Origin: Prevotella falsenii DSM 22864 = JCM 15124
Lineage (GTDB): Bacteria > Bacteroidota > Bacteroidia > Bacteroidales > Bacteroidaceae
Length of the DNA stretch: 64,000 nucleotides
Assembly (NCBI RefSeq): GCF_000613945.1
Contig: NZ_BAJY01000002.1
Coordinates: 1-64,000, forward strand
Reading direction: 5' to 3'
Part shown: positions 25,784-33,479 of the stretch, piece by piece
Numbering within the stretch: position 1 is the stretch's first letter
Layout: the number at the start of each line of letters is the position of its first letter
The notes under the pieces: generated by a model
What the model saw: the letters and a program-made list of their open reading frames with translations, nothing else
Database searches by the model: none
What the model was told of the DNA's origin: nothing
Position numbers and translations under genes: made by a program

Positions 25784-26535
25784 AGCTGACGTATATTTTT
25801 CATAGCGGTTTTGCCATTGAAACAGAAACTTGTGTGCTTATTTTCGATTGCTGGAGAGACCCGGCCGGAGTTGTTTCAAAGGTTCTTTCTGCCACAAAGC
25901 CGGTCTATGTCTTCGCCAGCCATTTCCATGAGGACCACTTTTCAAAGGAGATATTGAAGTGGCGAAATGCGTATCCTTCGCTTTCTTTCACCTATATTCT
26001 TTCCAAGGATATACTGAAGCATAGGAGAGCTGTCAAGGAAGATGCAGATGCGTGGCTGGCAAAGGGGGCTGAATGGGAAGACGGGCACGTTAAAGTCTAT
26101 GCGATGGGTAGCAACGACAGTGGCGTTTCGTGGATAGTGGAAGTTGATGGCAGGCGTATTTTCCATGCAGGCGACCTCAACAACTGGTATGCACGCTTTC
26201 TGACAGACGACTATAAGGGTGGTACTATCTTCAGCGAGGAGTTCGGGAAAGTTAATCCGATGCAAGATGAGAAACGCTTTCTTGGCGAGTTGAAGGATAT
26301 TAAGAAGATTGCAGACTCCTTTGACGTTGCGATGTTCCCGATAGATGGCAGAATAGGGAACGGATATACACGTGGCGGCAGACAGTTCATAGAACGGTTT
26401 AAGGTAGGCTTGTTCGTGCCGATGCACTTCGTGGCAAGCGGATTTGAAAGTGCTTGGCGCATGAAAGAGTTTACCGACGAGTGCAACATTCCTTTCTGGA
26501 GCATTGCCTATGAAGGCGAAACAATGGAACTATAA
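25780..26535 (+). CDS. MBL-fold metallo-hydrolase (cytoplasmic, UlaG-like)
   Basis: The 251-residue protein has the zinc motif HFHEDHF (ASHFHEDH) and further ligands in FHAGDLN. It has no signal peptide. The compact N-terminus (MKLTYIFHSGFAIET) resembles the UlaG/lactonase-like branch of the superfamily. The substrate is unknown. It overlaps the preceding gene by four bases and is followed after 15 bases by an AlkZ-like gene, suggesting one operon. Confidence 0.85.
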   Translation: MKLTYIFHSGFAIETETCVLIFDCWRDPAGVVSKVLSATKPVYVFASHFHEDHFSKEILKWRNAYPSLSFTYILSKDILKHRRAVKEDADAWLAKGAEWEDGHVKVYAMGSNDSGVSWIVEVDGRRIFHAGDLNNWYARFLTDDYKGGTIFSEEFGKVNPMQDEKRFLGELKDIKKIADSFDVAMFPIDGRIGNGYTRGGRQFIERFKVGLFVPMHFVASGFESAWRMKEFTDECNIPFWSIAYEGETMEL

Positions 26536-26550
26536 ACGAAGAAGTATAAT

Positions 26551-27579
26551 ATGAATACAGTCGCTTTACGCCTTCTTAATCAGCAACTTATATCTCCGCA
26601 GTTCACGAGCGTTGAGGAAGTGGCAGACTATATGTGCGCCATGCAGGCGCAAGACTATCGCATGATGCGTTGGGCAATGGCGATGCGCACAAAAAATCCA
26701 TCGGCAAAGACATTCAAAAAGGCGTTCGACGATGGTCGCATCGTCAGGCTTCACCTGATGCGCGGCACGTGGCAGATAGTCTCGGCTGCGAACTATTGGT
26801 GGCTGTTGGAACTGTGCGCGCCACGGGCTATCAGCCTTATCAAAGGATTCATAAGCAGCAACAAGATTACTATTTCTGATGAAGAACTGTTGCGTGTGCG
26901 CGAAATCATTGCCCAAACGGCAGCCGATAAGGGCAGCGCAACGAAGGAAGACTTTGTGCAAGCATTGGTAGAGAGGGGCATTGTGATGGACGCCCACCGA
27001 TTGAACTACCATATTCGCATGGCTGAAATGGAAGGCGTTATCTGCAGCGGAGCCTTGTTGCCAACGAAAACAACGTATGCTCTCGCTGCCAATAGAATAA
27101 CCCCGGCTACGCCAATAGACAGAGATGAGGCACTGATGCGTATGGCACGGCTCTACTTTAACAGCCGCCAGCCTGCCACTTTGGACGACTTTGTATGGTG
27201 GTCGGGCTTGACTTTGCGCGACTGTCGCAAAGGCATTGCGCTGTTAGGTGATGGCATTCATAAGGAAAACTACTTCGGGCGGGAGTTCTACCTTACCGAT
27301 GACTGCCGCTCAAGGGGTTTCCGAAAAGGCAAGTATCTGCTGGTGCCACCTTACGACGAATACCTGATTAGCTACAAGAGTCGCGACATTGTGCTGCCAC
27401 CAGAATACAAACACAAAGCCCATAACAACAATGGCATCTTCCAACCCATCATCGTTCGTGATGGCATCGTTTGCGGAAATTGGACTCCATATAAGGAAAA
27501 TCCGCAGCCATCGTTCTTCCTTGGCGACCACGATACGGATTTGCAAGCCGAATGGGACGCCTACAAGAAATTCCTTTAA
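26551..27579 (+). CDS. Winged-helix DNA-binding protein, AlkZ-like
   Basis: The 342-residue protein matches the HTH_42/AlkZ family: MQAQDYRMMRWAMAMRTKN carries the conserved QxQ motif, and RLHLMRGTWQIVSAANYWW and RQPATLDDFVWWSGL follow the family pattern. Founding AlkZ members are DNA glycosylases that unhook interstrand crosslinks. Whether this one has that activity is inference. It ends the operon that starts at 25270. Confidence 0.8.
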   Translation: MNTVALRLLNQQLISPQFTSVEEVADYMCAMQAQDYRMMRWAMAMRTKNPSAKTFKKAFDDGRIVRLHLMRGTWQIVSAANYWWLLELCAPRAISLIKGFISSNKITISDEELLRVREIIAQTAADKGSATKEDFVQALVERGIVMDAHRLNYHIRMAEMEGVICSGALLPTKTTYALAANRITPATPIDRDEALMRMARLYFNSRQPATLDDFVWWSGLTLRDCRKGIALLGDGIHKENYFGREFYLTDDCRSRGFRKGKYLLVPPYDEYLISYKSRDIVLPPEYKHKAHNNNGIFQPIIVRDGIVCGNWTPYKENPQPSFFLGDHDTDLQAEWDAYKKFL

Positions 27580-27757
27580 CTTTACCGGTACGTGTTTGTG
27601 AAAGACAAAAGATGGTAACAAATGTGCCCTTTGTCAGTGTGTCAGCCATGTTGCAGTGTACAAATGTTATCAAAAGTGTATGCTAAAAATGCCGTGGCAC
27701 AAGTTTTGCACGTTAGCTAACAAACAACATTAGTAACGAAATTAAAAGCGATAGATT

Positions 27758-28078
27758 ATGAAATTCGAGAAAGGAAAAGTATTTGTAGCAAGTGAGTTGG
27801 CAGACTATACGGAAGGTGGTGTAGTAAGCAAGGAATTGGTTCACAGCAATGCAGGTAGCGTTACACTCTTCAGTTTCGATGCCGGTCAGGGACTTTCGCA
27901 GCACACTGCACCCTTCGATGCGTTTATTCAGGTAGTAGACGGCGAGATGATTCTCAATGTGGAGGGTACAGACTATCGTATTAAAGCAGGCGAAAGTTTC
28001 ATTATCCCAAGTGGCGCACTCCATTCTGTGAAGGCAGAACAGCGTTTTAAGATGATAATAACGATGATAAGAGGATAG
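27758..28078 (+). CDS. Cupin-domain protein
   Basis: A single cupin of 106 residues. Motif 1 is degenerate (GLSQHTAPFDAFIQVVDGE) with a metal-binding His and Glu-like positions, and motif 2 is ESFIIPSGALHSVKA with a conserved His. Small cupins bind metals or sugars and their functions vary, so none is assigned. The gene stands alone with a terminator behind it. Confidence 0.85.
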   Translation: MKFEKGKVFVASELADYTEGGVVSKELVHSNAGSVTLFSFDAGQGLSQHTAPFDAFIQVVDGEMILNVEGTDYRIKAGESFIIPSGALHSVKAEQRFKMIITMIRG

Positions 28079-28124
28079 AATATCATTGCTGTCCGATAAG
28101 AACTTTTATATTACGAAACAGTTG

Positions 28125-28160
28125 CGGGATTGCCTTTAAGTAGGCAATCCCGTTTCTTTT
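28125..28160 (+). terminator. Terminator after the cupin gene
   Basis: CGGGATTGCC (28125-28134) pairs exactly with GGCAATCCCG (28143-28152), followed by TTTCTTTT. Confidence 0.85.
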
Positions 28161-28174
28161 GCAACAATCTTATT

Positions 28175-28371
28175 AACCTCAATCGGTTATTAGGGCGCAT
28201 TTGTTTAGATTTGTTATTACCGTCATGCTCCCTTACTGCTTTCGTCCGCTTGCCGACATTTGCGCAGCCATTCCATCTCGCCGTAGTCCGCTACGCCTTT
28301 GATGAAATATCAGCATATCTGCTCACCAATCGAACAAAACCGGTCAAGGACGCTAACGACCGATTTGGGTT
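28175..28371. mobile_element. Possible MITE with 19-bp imperfect terminal inverted repeats
   Basis: AACCTCAATCGGTTATTAG (28175-28193) and CTAACGACCGATTTGGGTT (28353-28371) are inverted copies with four mismatches, bracketing 197 bp without a gene. No transposase is nearby and no second copy is seen in this window. Confidence 0.4.
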
Positions 28372-28393
28372 AATGGAGTAACAAGAACTTTTC

Positions 28394-28440
28394 GCTTTGA
28401 TTTTGTAAAAACAATTCTCTTAAAAGGTGATAACTGCCGA
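28394..28440 (+). repeat. Brick-array element, copy D (leading end only)
   Basis: GATTTTGTAAAAACAATTCT followed by CTTAAAAGGTGATAACTG matches the leading end of the family. No bricks follow. It sits just beside the possible MITE. The stretch after it (28441-28620) contains an open frame ending KKVQEMLKKSSKIFVS and another on the minus strand; I cannot tell whether either is a gene remnant. Confidence 0.6.
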
Positions 28441-28627
28441 ATAAGTAAGTCATCAGTTCCGTTATGTCCCGCATCCGACCAAGTGTCTACCTTTACAGCA
28501 GAACCTTTCAGCTTGTGTCCATCTATCCGGAATACCCCGAAAGATGTATCTATTGAGTTATCTAAAGAGGAAAAGAAGGTACAAGAAATGCTGAAAAAGT
28601 CGTCCAAAATCTTTGTTTCTTAAATTA

Positions 28628-28715
28628 TTTACACGTAAAGAAATATTTCTTTACGTGTAAGAAAATATTTATTTACATGTAAAGAAGAAATTATTTACGT
28701 GTAAGTAATTTGATA
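28628..28715. repeat. 22-bp tandem array, family 2 (four units)
   Basis: The 12-base motif TTTAC(A/G)(C/T)GTAA(A/G) starts at 28628, 28650, 28672 and 28694, a period of exactly 22 bp. Each motif is a small dyad (TTTAC and GTAAA), and units 1 and 2 together form a perfect 32-bp palindrome (28629-28660). The sequence is unrelated to the brick family. Confidence 0.85.
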
Positions 28716-28770
28716 AATCCTTGCTAAAGTGGGCACAAATCATAGTCAAAGACAAGGGAACAGATAAGAA

Positions 28771-28813
28771 CAACGCTGCCAAACCTACATAACGATGAGG
28801 TTTGGCAGCGTTG
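28771..28813. other. Long hairpin in the POT-downstream region
   Basis: CAACGCTGCCAAACCT (28771-28786) pairs perfectly with AGGTTTGGCAGCGTTG (28798-28813), an 11-base loop. There is no T-run on either side, so it is not an obvious terminator. Confidence 0.5.
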
Positions 28814-28847
28814 AAAGCACGTATATACTACTGATATACTGAAAATA

Positions 28848-28892
28848 AAACGAGGGTATGTCAGGATAAAAGTTTCTGACATACCCTCGTTT
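28848..28892 (-). terminator. Terminator of the POT transporter operon (bidirectional shape)
   Basis: AAACGAGGGTATGTCAG (28848-28864) pairs exactly with 28876-28892. On the minus strand the stem is followed by TTTTATTTTC-like sequence, ending the transcript of the transporter. Confidence 0.8.
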
Positions 28893-28905
28893 ATATTTAG
28901 TTTTT

Positions 28906-30434
28906 CTACTTCGCTACTTTTTCAAGTTTACCCATTACTGCAAACATGAAGATAGCAGAAAGGATACAAAGCACGATGAATACGCTCCATACAACAGTCA
29001 ATGGAAGGTCGCCCCAAAGGAAACCACCGACACTAACGAGGAGGTTACCTAAGGCTGTTGCTACGAACCAACCACCCATCATTGCGCCCTTGTACTTCGG
29101 AGGAGCAACCTTTGATACGAATGATATACCCATAGGCTGAGCAACAACTCGCCGAAGGTAAGAACAAGGTAAGTACCGATGAGCCAGTTTGGAGATGCAA
29201 ATGTCTTTGCACCTTCTGCAGCTGCCTTCTGTGCGTCAGGAGTGTTGAGCCCCATAGAAGCGAGCAACATTACCAAGAAACCGCAACCGGCAATCAACAT
29301 ACCGTAAGCAATCTTACGAGGAGCTGTTGGCTCTTTGCCCTTGCGAGCAAGCGCACCGAAGATAGCCATGCTGACAGGTGTGAGGGCTACAACATAGAAT
29401 GGGTTGAATTGCTGGAAAATAGGAGCACTAACAGATACGCTGCCCTCTACAGCACTGTACTTATAGGCTATTACTGCCAATGCACCGAGGATAACGAGAG
29501 CTGAAATACCTTTGGTTTTACCGGTCTTAGCACCGAAGAATGCAAATCCGGCATAGACAATGACAATCACCATAAAGAGGTTAATTACATCGAATACCAT
29601 GCTCTGAGCACCTTCTGCAGTAGGTTGCACAAACTCGTCGGCAAAGTAAGTAAGCGTAAGACCGTTCTGGTGGAATGCCATCCAAAAGAAGATAACTACG
29701 GCAAATACAAGGCAAAGCGCAATGATGCGTTCTTTTGTTTCTGCCGGAGAAATTTCTTCTGCTTCAGTTGCAGCACCTGATTTCTCGTCTTTTTTCTTTG
29801 AATTGCCTTCCAAATGCTTAAATCCCGGGCGGAAAGTGTAATAGATAGCAATAGAAAGAATTAAAGAAACACAAGCTACGGCAAATGCCAAGTGGTAAGC
29901 TGCGTTAGGGTCCATGTGCAACGAGGTTACAGCCCAATCGTGAATTTTCACGGCAGCTGTCGGAGCAAACAATGCACCGATGTTGATAGCCATGTAGAAG
30001 ATAGAGAAACCGGAGTCGCGTTTGCTTTCCATTCCGGGGGCATCGTAAAGGTTACCTACCATTACTTGCAGGTTGCCTTTGAACAGACCTGTACCCAGCG
30101 AAATCAAGAGTAGGGCTGCAAGCATGCTTGAGAAAGCAACGGTGCCTGTTCCCAATGGGATAGCCAAACAGAGGTATCCGATGAACATAATCATGATACC
30201 TGTTGTTACCATCTTTCCGTAACCGAACTTGTCTGCCATGATACCACCAACTAGTGGCAAGAAGTAGACTAATCCAAGGAAAGTACTGTAAATAGCCCCT
30301 GCGGCACCCGGATCAAGTCCAAAGTTTCCTCTGAGGAAAAGGGCAAAAACTGCAATCATGGTGTAATAACCAAATCGCTCTCCTGTGTTGGCTAATGCCA
30401 ATGCATAAAGACTTTTAGGTTGTCCTTCGAACAT
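28906..30434 (-). pseudogene. POT-family peptide transporter, frameshifted near the C-terminus
   Basis: This is a proton-coupled oligopeptide transporter of the major facilitator superfamily with about 12-14 membrane segments. The N-terminal block GERFGYYTMIAVFALFLRG matches the POT ExxER-type signature region, and SLGTGLFKGNLQVMVG follows. Near 29135 the frame breaks: AGC CT ATG should read AGC CCT ATG (SPMGISFVSKVAPPKYKG), one C missing. Restoring it gives 509 residues. The downstream piece (MGISFVSKV to the end) is open. A real truncation would remove the last two or three membrane helices; a sequence error is at least as likely. Confidence 0.85.
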
Positions 30435-30468
30435 AATTTTAAACTTTTAATTTTGTTATTAATTGATT

Positions 30469-31218
30469 TTATCTATTGTTTTTACTTTTTGTTATATCGA
30501 ACAGGTAGGTTGCCTTGACAATTATATTGCTGTTGTTGGATTTCCCAAAGAAATCTTCTTTTGTGTTGCCGTATATATTGCCCAACCCGTAGTAATAGCG
30601 TGCCTCTACAAGGAAATGTCCTAAGTGGCGAATACTCCATTCTGCACCTAAACCGGCTGCAATGCCATAATCGAACTTCTTTTGTGCGGGCATAGATTCC
30701 TGTTCTACGATGGTGTTGCTTCTTCCTGTGCCGTCTTTCGATAGGTTTGGTGTTTCGTAGTTCTTAGCTGTTGTCTCGTTCAGTAAAATACCAATCTGTG
30801 GTCCTGCCTGAACAAAGAAGTTGAAACCGTTCTGCTCTCGTCCCCATGCCAAATGTGCAAAAACGGGGATTTGAAGATAGTTCAAGGTACGTGAATATTC
30901 CTCTGCTGCGCCATTGGCATTGATAACAGGCTCATCTCTCGATGTCCGTATGTCTTGTTTCCACCCCATCGAAGCATAGTTTATTTCGCCATAAATGGAG
31001 CAGATGGTGTTGAAATATTTTTCGCACACATATTTAATGCTCAATCCGGCAGTAATTCCACCATGCATCGATTGCGATACTTTAGGGTCGAAACCTATAT
31101 TTGAAAGCACATAGCCGGCATTGCCACCTATGGAAAGGTCGCTGCGATGGTCTCCTACTTGTGCGTATGTACACAGTGGAAGTATCATCAACAGTGCTGT
31201 AAGTATCTTTCTATGCAT
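30469..31218 (-). CDS. Outer-membrane beta-barrel protein (PorT-like family)
   Basis: The 249-residue protein has a signal peptide (1-19, ending TYA) and alternating amphipathic strands ending in an aromatic residue pattern, with GGITAGLSIKYV, FFVQAGPQIGILL and FLVEARYYYGLGNIYG. That fits the outer membrane protein beta-barrel domain common in Bacteroidetes. It lies between the LysM protein and the POT transporter (34-base gap), suggesting an envelope operon. Its role is unknown. Confidence 0.75.
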   Translation of the reverse strand: MHRKILTALLMILPLCTYAQVGDHRSDLSIGGNAGYVLSNIGFDPKVSQSMHGGITAGLSIKYVCEKYFNTICSIYGEINYASMGWKQDIRTSRDEPVINANGAAEEYSRTLNYLQIPVFAHLAWGREQNGFNFFVQAGPQIGILLNETTAKNYETPNLSKDGTGRSNTIVEQESMPAQKKFDYGIAAGLGAEWSIRHLGHFLVEARYYYGLGNIYGNTKEDFFGKSNNSNIIVKATYLFDITKSKNNR

Positions 31219-31261
31219 GTTTTTAGTATCCGTTGTTTTTATCTGTCAGGTTATTGGAAAA

Positions 31262-32647
31262 TTAGTAGACTAAGTTCTCCATCGTCTGGTCGGCTTTGAA
31301 GTGTACCAACTGGAAATGATTATTGATATATCCGCCATCTCCTACACGTTCAAAGTTGTATCTTGTCTGTAGCGGAGCGTAGCTAACCTCTGCACTTGTG
31401 CCTTTAAAATTCTTGCCTTTATTCTTAATTCCTCTGACGAAGAATTGCGCTTGGTCGTATCCTACTATCGCAAAGCGTGGTATATAGGTATTTTTCATAG
31501 GTTCACCATATTTGCTGATATATAGTTTTTCCAATGCTTCTGTTTTCTTTGCCACCTTACTATAATAATAGGTAGAAGGGATATACACTCCGTATTTAAA
31601 GTAATTGGATAGGTTGTAGTCCTGATACATAAACCATTCGTTGTAGCCGTATGTTGAAATAGCTATGCCGGGATTTGTTCTTTTGAGCGAATCCAATTTT
31701 GCAAATACTTTATTTAGATAAGGACTCTTTTCAGAGTTTATAACTATCACATTAGGTTGCGAAGAGCTAAACTGCTTCACAAAGTTTATTTGCGGTGTGT
31801 TTATGTTCGTTACATTGTAGCGAATGTTTGCAAGTCCGAGTTGTTTTCTCAGTTCACTTGTGAAGCTGCCTACTTGGCTACCTTGGTCATTGCAATTAAT
31901 AAAGACAGGGTGATGCGTCTTCTGAAAACGTTCAAAGAAACAAGCTATTGCCTTTTTTGTTAAACGATTGTAGTCTTGATAGACTTGGAAAATGTTAGGA
32001 TTGGTGGCAACTTCTTTTGCTTCGATAGAGAAAGGTATCACCAGCTTTATGCCATAGCGTTGGCAAAAGTCGCCCAATGGTTTTACTTGATTAGAGTAAA
32101 GCGGTCCAAAGATAATGTCTAAGTTAGAAGCATTCTTATCAACCAAAGTGGTTCTGATGTCAGCATCTTTAGGTACATTCCACGCATGCACATCGGTATT
32201 AATGCCTTCTTGCTTCATTTGTTCGAGTGCAAGCAAGATTCCTCTATAATATTCCACCATTCTCAAACCGTCGCCATCTTCTCTGTGAAGTGGAAGCATC
32301 ACACCGATGCGAACAGTATTCGTAACAGGTGTGTTGGCTGTTATCGGCTTTTTAGCTGTATTGCTTGTTGTATTGGTCTCCGTGTTGGCTGCATACTTCT
32401 TGTCGCCCCCTTTTGCAAAAGGCACAAAAATCCAATTCCCCTTTTTAAGCTCGTATCCTTCTTGCTTCATTTCAGGGTTTGCGTTGATAAGTTCTTGTAT
32501 GCTGACACCATATTCCTTGGCTATACCAAAGAGTGTTTCCTTTTTCTTTACCTTATGAAGGTCTCTCCATACCGTGGTTTGTGCAACGACGTGGACGGAG
32601 AAAACCAAAACAACTAATAAAAGTAAATACTTATAATAATGTTTCAT
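31262..32647 (-). CDS. LysM protein with periplasmic-binding-like domain
   Basis: The ATG at 32647 gives a signal peptide (YKYLLLLVVLVFSVHVVAQ), so 461 residues are predicted; the longer open frame up to 32926 is not credible as protein. A LysM domain follows (about 27-75, KKKETLFGIAKEYGVSIQEL), which would bind peptidoglycan. From about 100 to the end it resembles a type 1 periplasmic-binding fold (RIGVMLPLHREDGDG, DIIFGPLYSNQVKPL). The pair of domains suggests a cell-wall-associated sensor or scaffold. It is divergent from the T9SS type B gene. Confidence 0.8.
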   Translation of the reverse strand: MKHYYKYLLLLVVLVFSVHVVAQTTVWRDLHKVKKKETLFGIAKEYGVSIQELINANPEMKQEGYELKKGNWIFVPFAKGGDKKYAANTETNTTSNTAKKPITANTPVTNTVRIGVMLPLHREDGDGLRMVEYYRGILLALEQMKQEGINTDVHAWNVPKDADIRTTLVDKNASNLDIIFGPLYSNQVKPLGDFCQRYGIKLVIPFSIEAKEVATNPNIFQVYQDYNRLTKKAIACFFERFQKTHHPVFINCNDQGSQVGSFTSELRKQLGLANIRYNVTNINTPQINFVKQFSSSQPNVIVINSEKSPYLNKVFAKLDSLKRTNPGIAISTYGYNEWFMYQDYNLSNYFKYGVYIPSTYYYSKVAKKTEALEKLYISKYGEPMKNTYIPRFAIVGYDQAQFFVRGIKNKGKNFKGTSAEVSYAPLQTRYNFERVGDGGYINNHFQLVHFKADQTMENLVY

Positions 32648-32675
32648 AATTGTACGTTGTGAGTTTAACACCTTG

Positions 32676-32683
32676 CAAAGATA
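32676..32683 (-). promoter_or_regulatory. Probable -7 box of the LysM gene
   Basis: On the minus strand TATCTTTG lies about 30 bases before the start. The -33 element is unclear. Confidence 0.4.
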
Positions 32684-32700
32684 ACAAAAAGTATTCACTA

Positions 32701-32734
32701 TTTGCTTTTCGTCAATAGTTTTTTTGTATTTTTG
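32701..32734 (+). promoter_or_regulatory. Promoter of the T9SS type B gene
   Basis: TTTG (32701-32704), 22 bases and TATTTTTG (32727-32734) lie just before the start at 32751. The divergent LysM promoter is within 60 bases. Confidence 0.55.
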
Positions 32735-32750
32735 CAGAAATAAGAAGATT

Positions 32751-33446
32751 ATGCAGTCATATTTCAATAAAATATCCTTAATAGTGGTATTGTTTTTATT
32801 TACCACGAATGTTTTTTCCCAATCGTGCGAACCATACGGAACGTACATTGGTGAAAACGGAAGTTCAGAAACCATTAATTCTGCGCAAGGCTTTTCCGGC
32901 TCTGCTCCATTGACGGTCGATTTCATTGCTAATCCTGTTGTCGATTATCCCAATGGCACTCAATTTGAGTGGCATTTCTTTGAGCAAGGTAATCGCAAAA
33001 ATGCGTTTTTAATACGTTATGAGCAGAATACGCAATACACTTTTACGACAGCAGGCTCGTTTCAAATTTGTTTGTACGAAATCTTAGGTAGCGATACAAT
33101 TAATATCTATGACCCGATAACTGTTTCAATAAGCGAGAGCGAAATATCTTTCCCGAATGCTTTTTCGCCTAACGGTGATGGTATAAACGATGTCTACAAG
33201 GCTAAAAAAGGATTTAAGAGTATTGTAGAGTTTCGTGCAATTATTTTCAACCGATGGGGACAGAAATTGTTTGAGTGGACCGACCCTAATGAAGGCTGGG
33301 ACGGAACATTCAATGGAAAACCTGTTGCGCAAGGCGTTTATTTTGTGAATGTAAAGGCAAAAGGTGCCGACGGTAGAAGGTTTCACATCAGAAAAGATGT
33401 GAATTTATTGCGTGGATACAATGAAACCACTACGCAGATGCCTTAG
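32751..33446 (+). CDS. T9SS type B sorting-domain protein
   Basis: The start at 32751 gives a signal peptide (ISLIVVLFLFTTNVFSQ) and 231 residues. A PKD-like segment (TVDFIANPVVDYPNGTQFEW) is followed by a type B C-terminal domain: FPNAFSPNGDGINDVYKA, FNRWGQKLFEW and WDGTFNGKPVAQGVYFVNV. This is the gliding-motility-type signal recognised by type IX secretion. It is short for the class, so it may be a small surface adhesin or accessory protein. Confidence 0.85.
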   Translation: MQSYFNKISLIVVLFLFTTNVFSQSCEPYGTYIGENGSSETINSAQGFSGSAPLTVDFIANPVVDYPNGTQFEWHFFEQGNRKNAFLIRYEQNTQYTFTTAGSFQICLYEILGSDTINIYDPITVSISESEISFPNAFSPNGDGINDVYKAKKGFKSIVEFRAIIFNRWGQKLFEWTDPNEGWDGTFNGKPVAQGVYFVNVKAKGADGRRFHIRKDVNLLRGYNETTTQMP

Positions 33447-33479
33447 TGGTTTTGTAAATTAACTAACACTGATTAATTA

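Noticed and set aside
28353-28607. Minus-strand ORF of 84 residues containing a VFRIDGHKLKGSAVKV segment
   Set aside because: It overlaps the brick leading end and a plus-strand frame that also reads plausibly. Neither has a promoter or a recognised family, so no gene was called.
32648-32926. N-terminal extension of the LysM protein
   Set aside because: It would overlap the divergent promoter region and the start of the T9SS type B gene and would bury the signal peptide.
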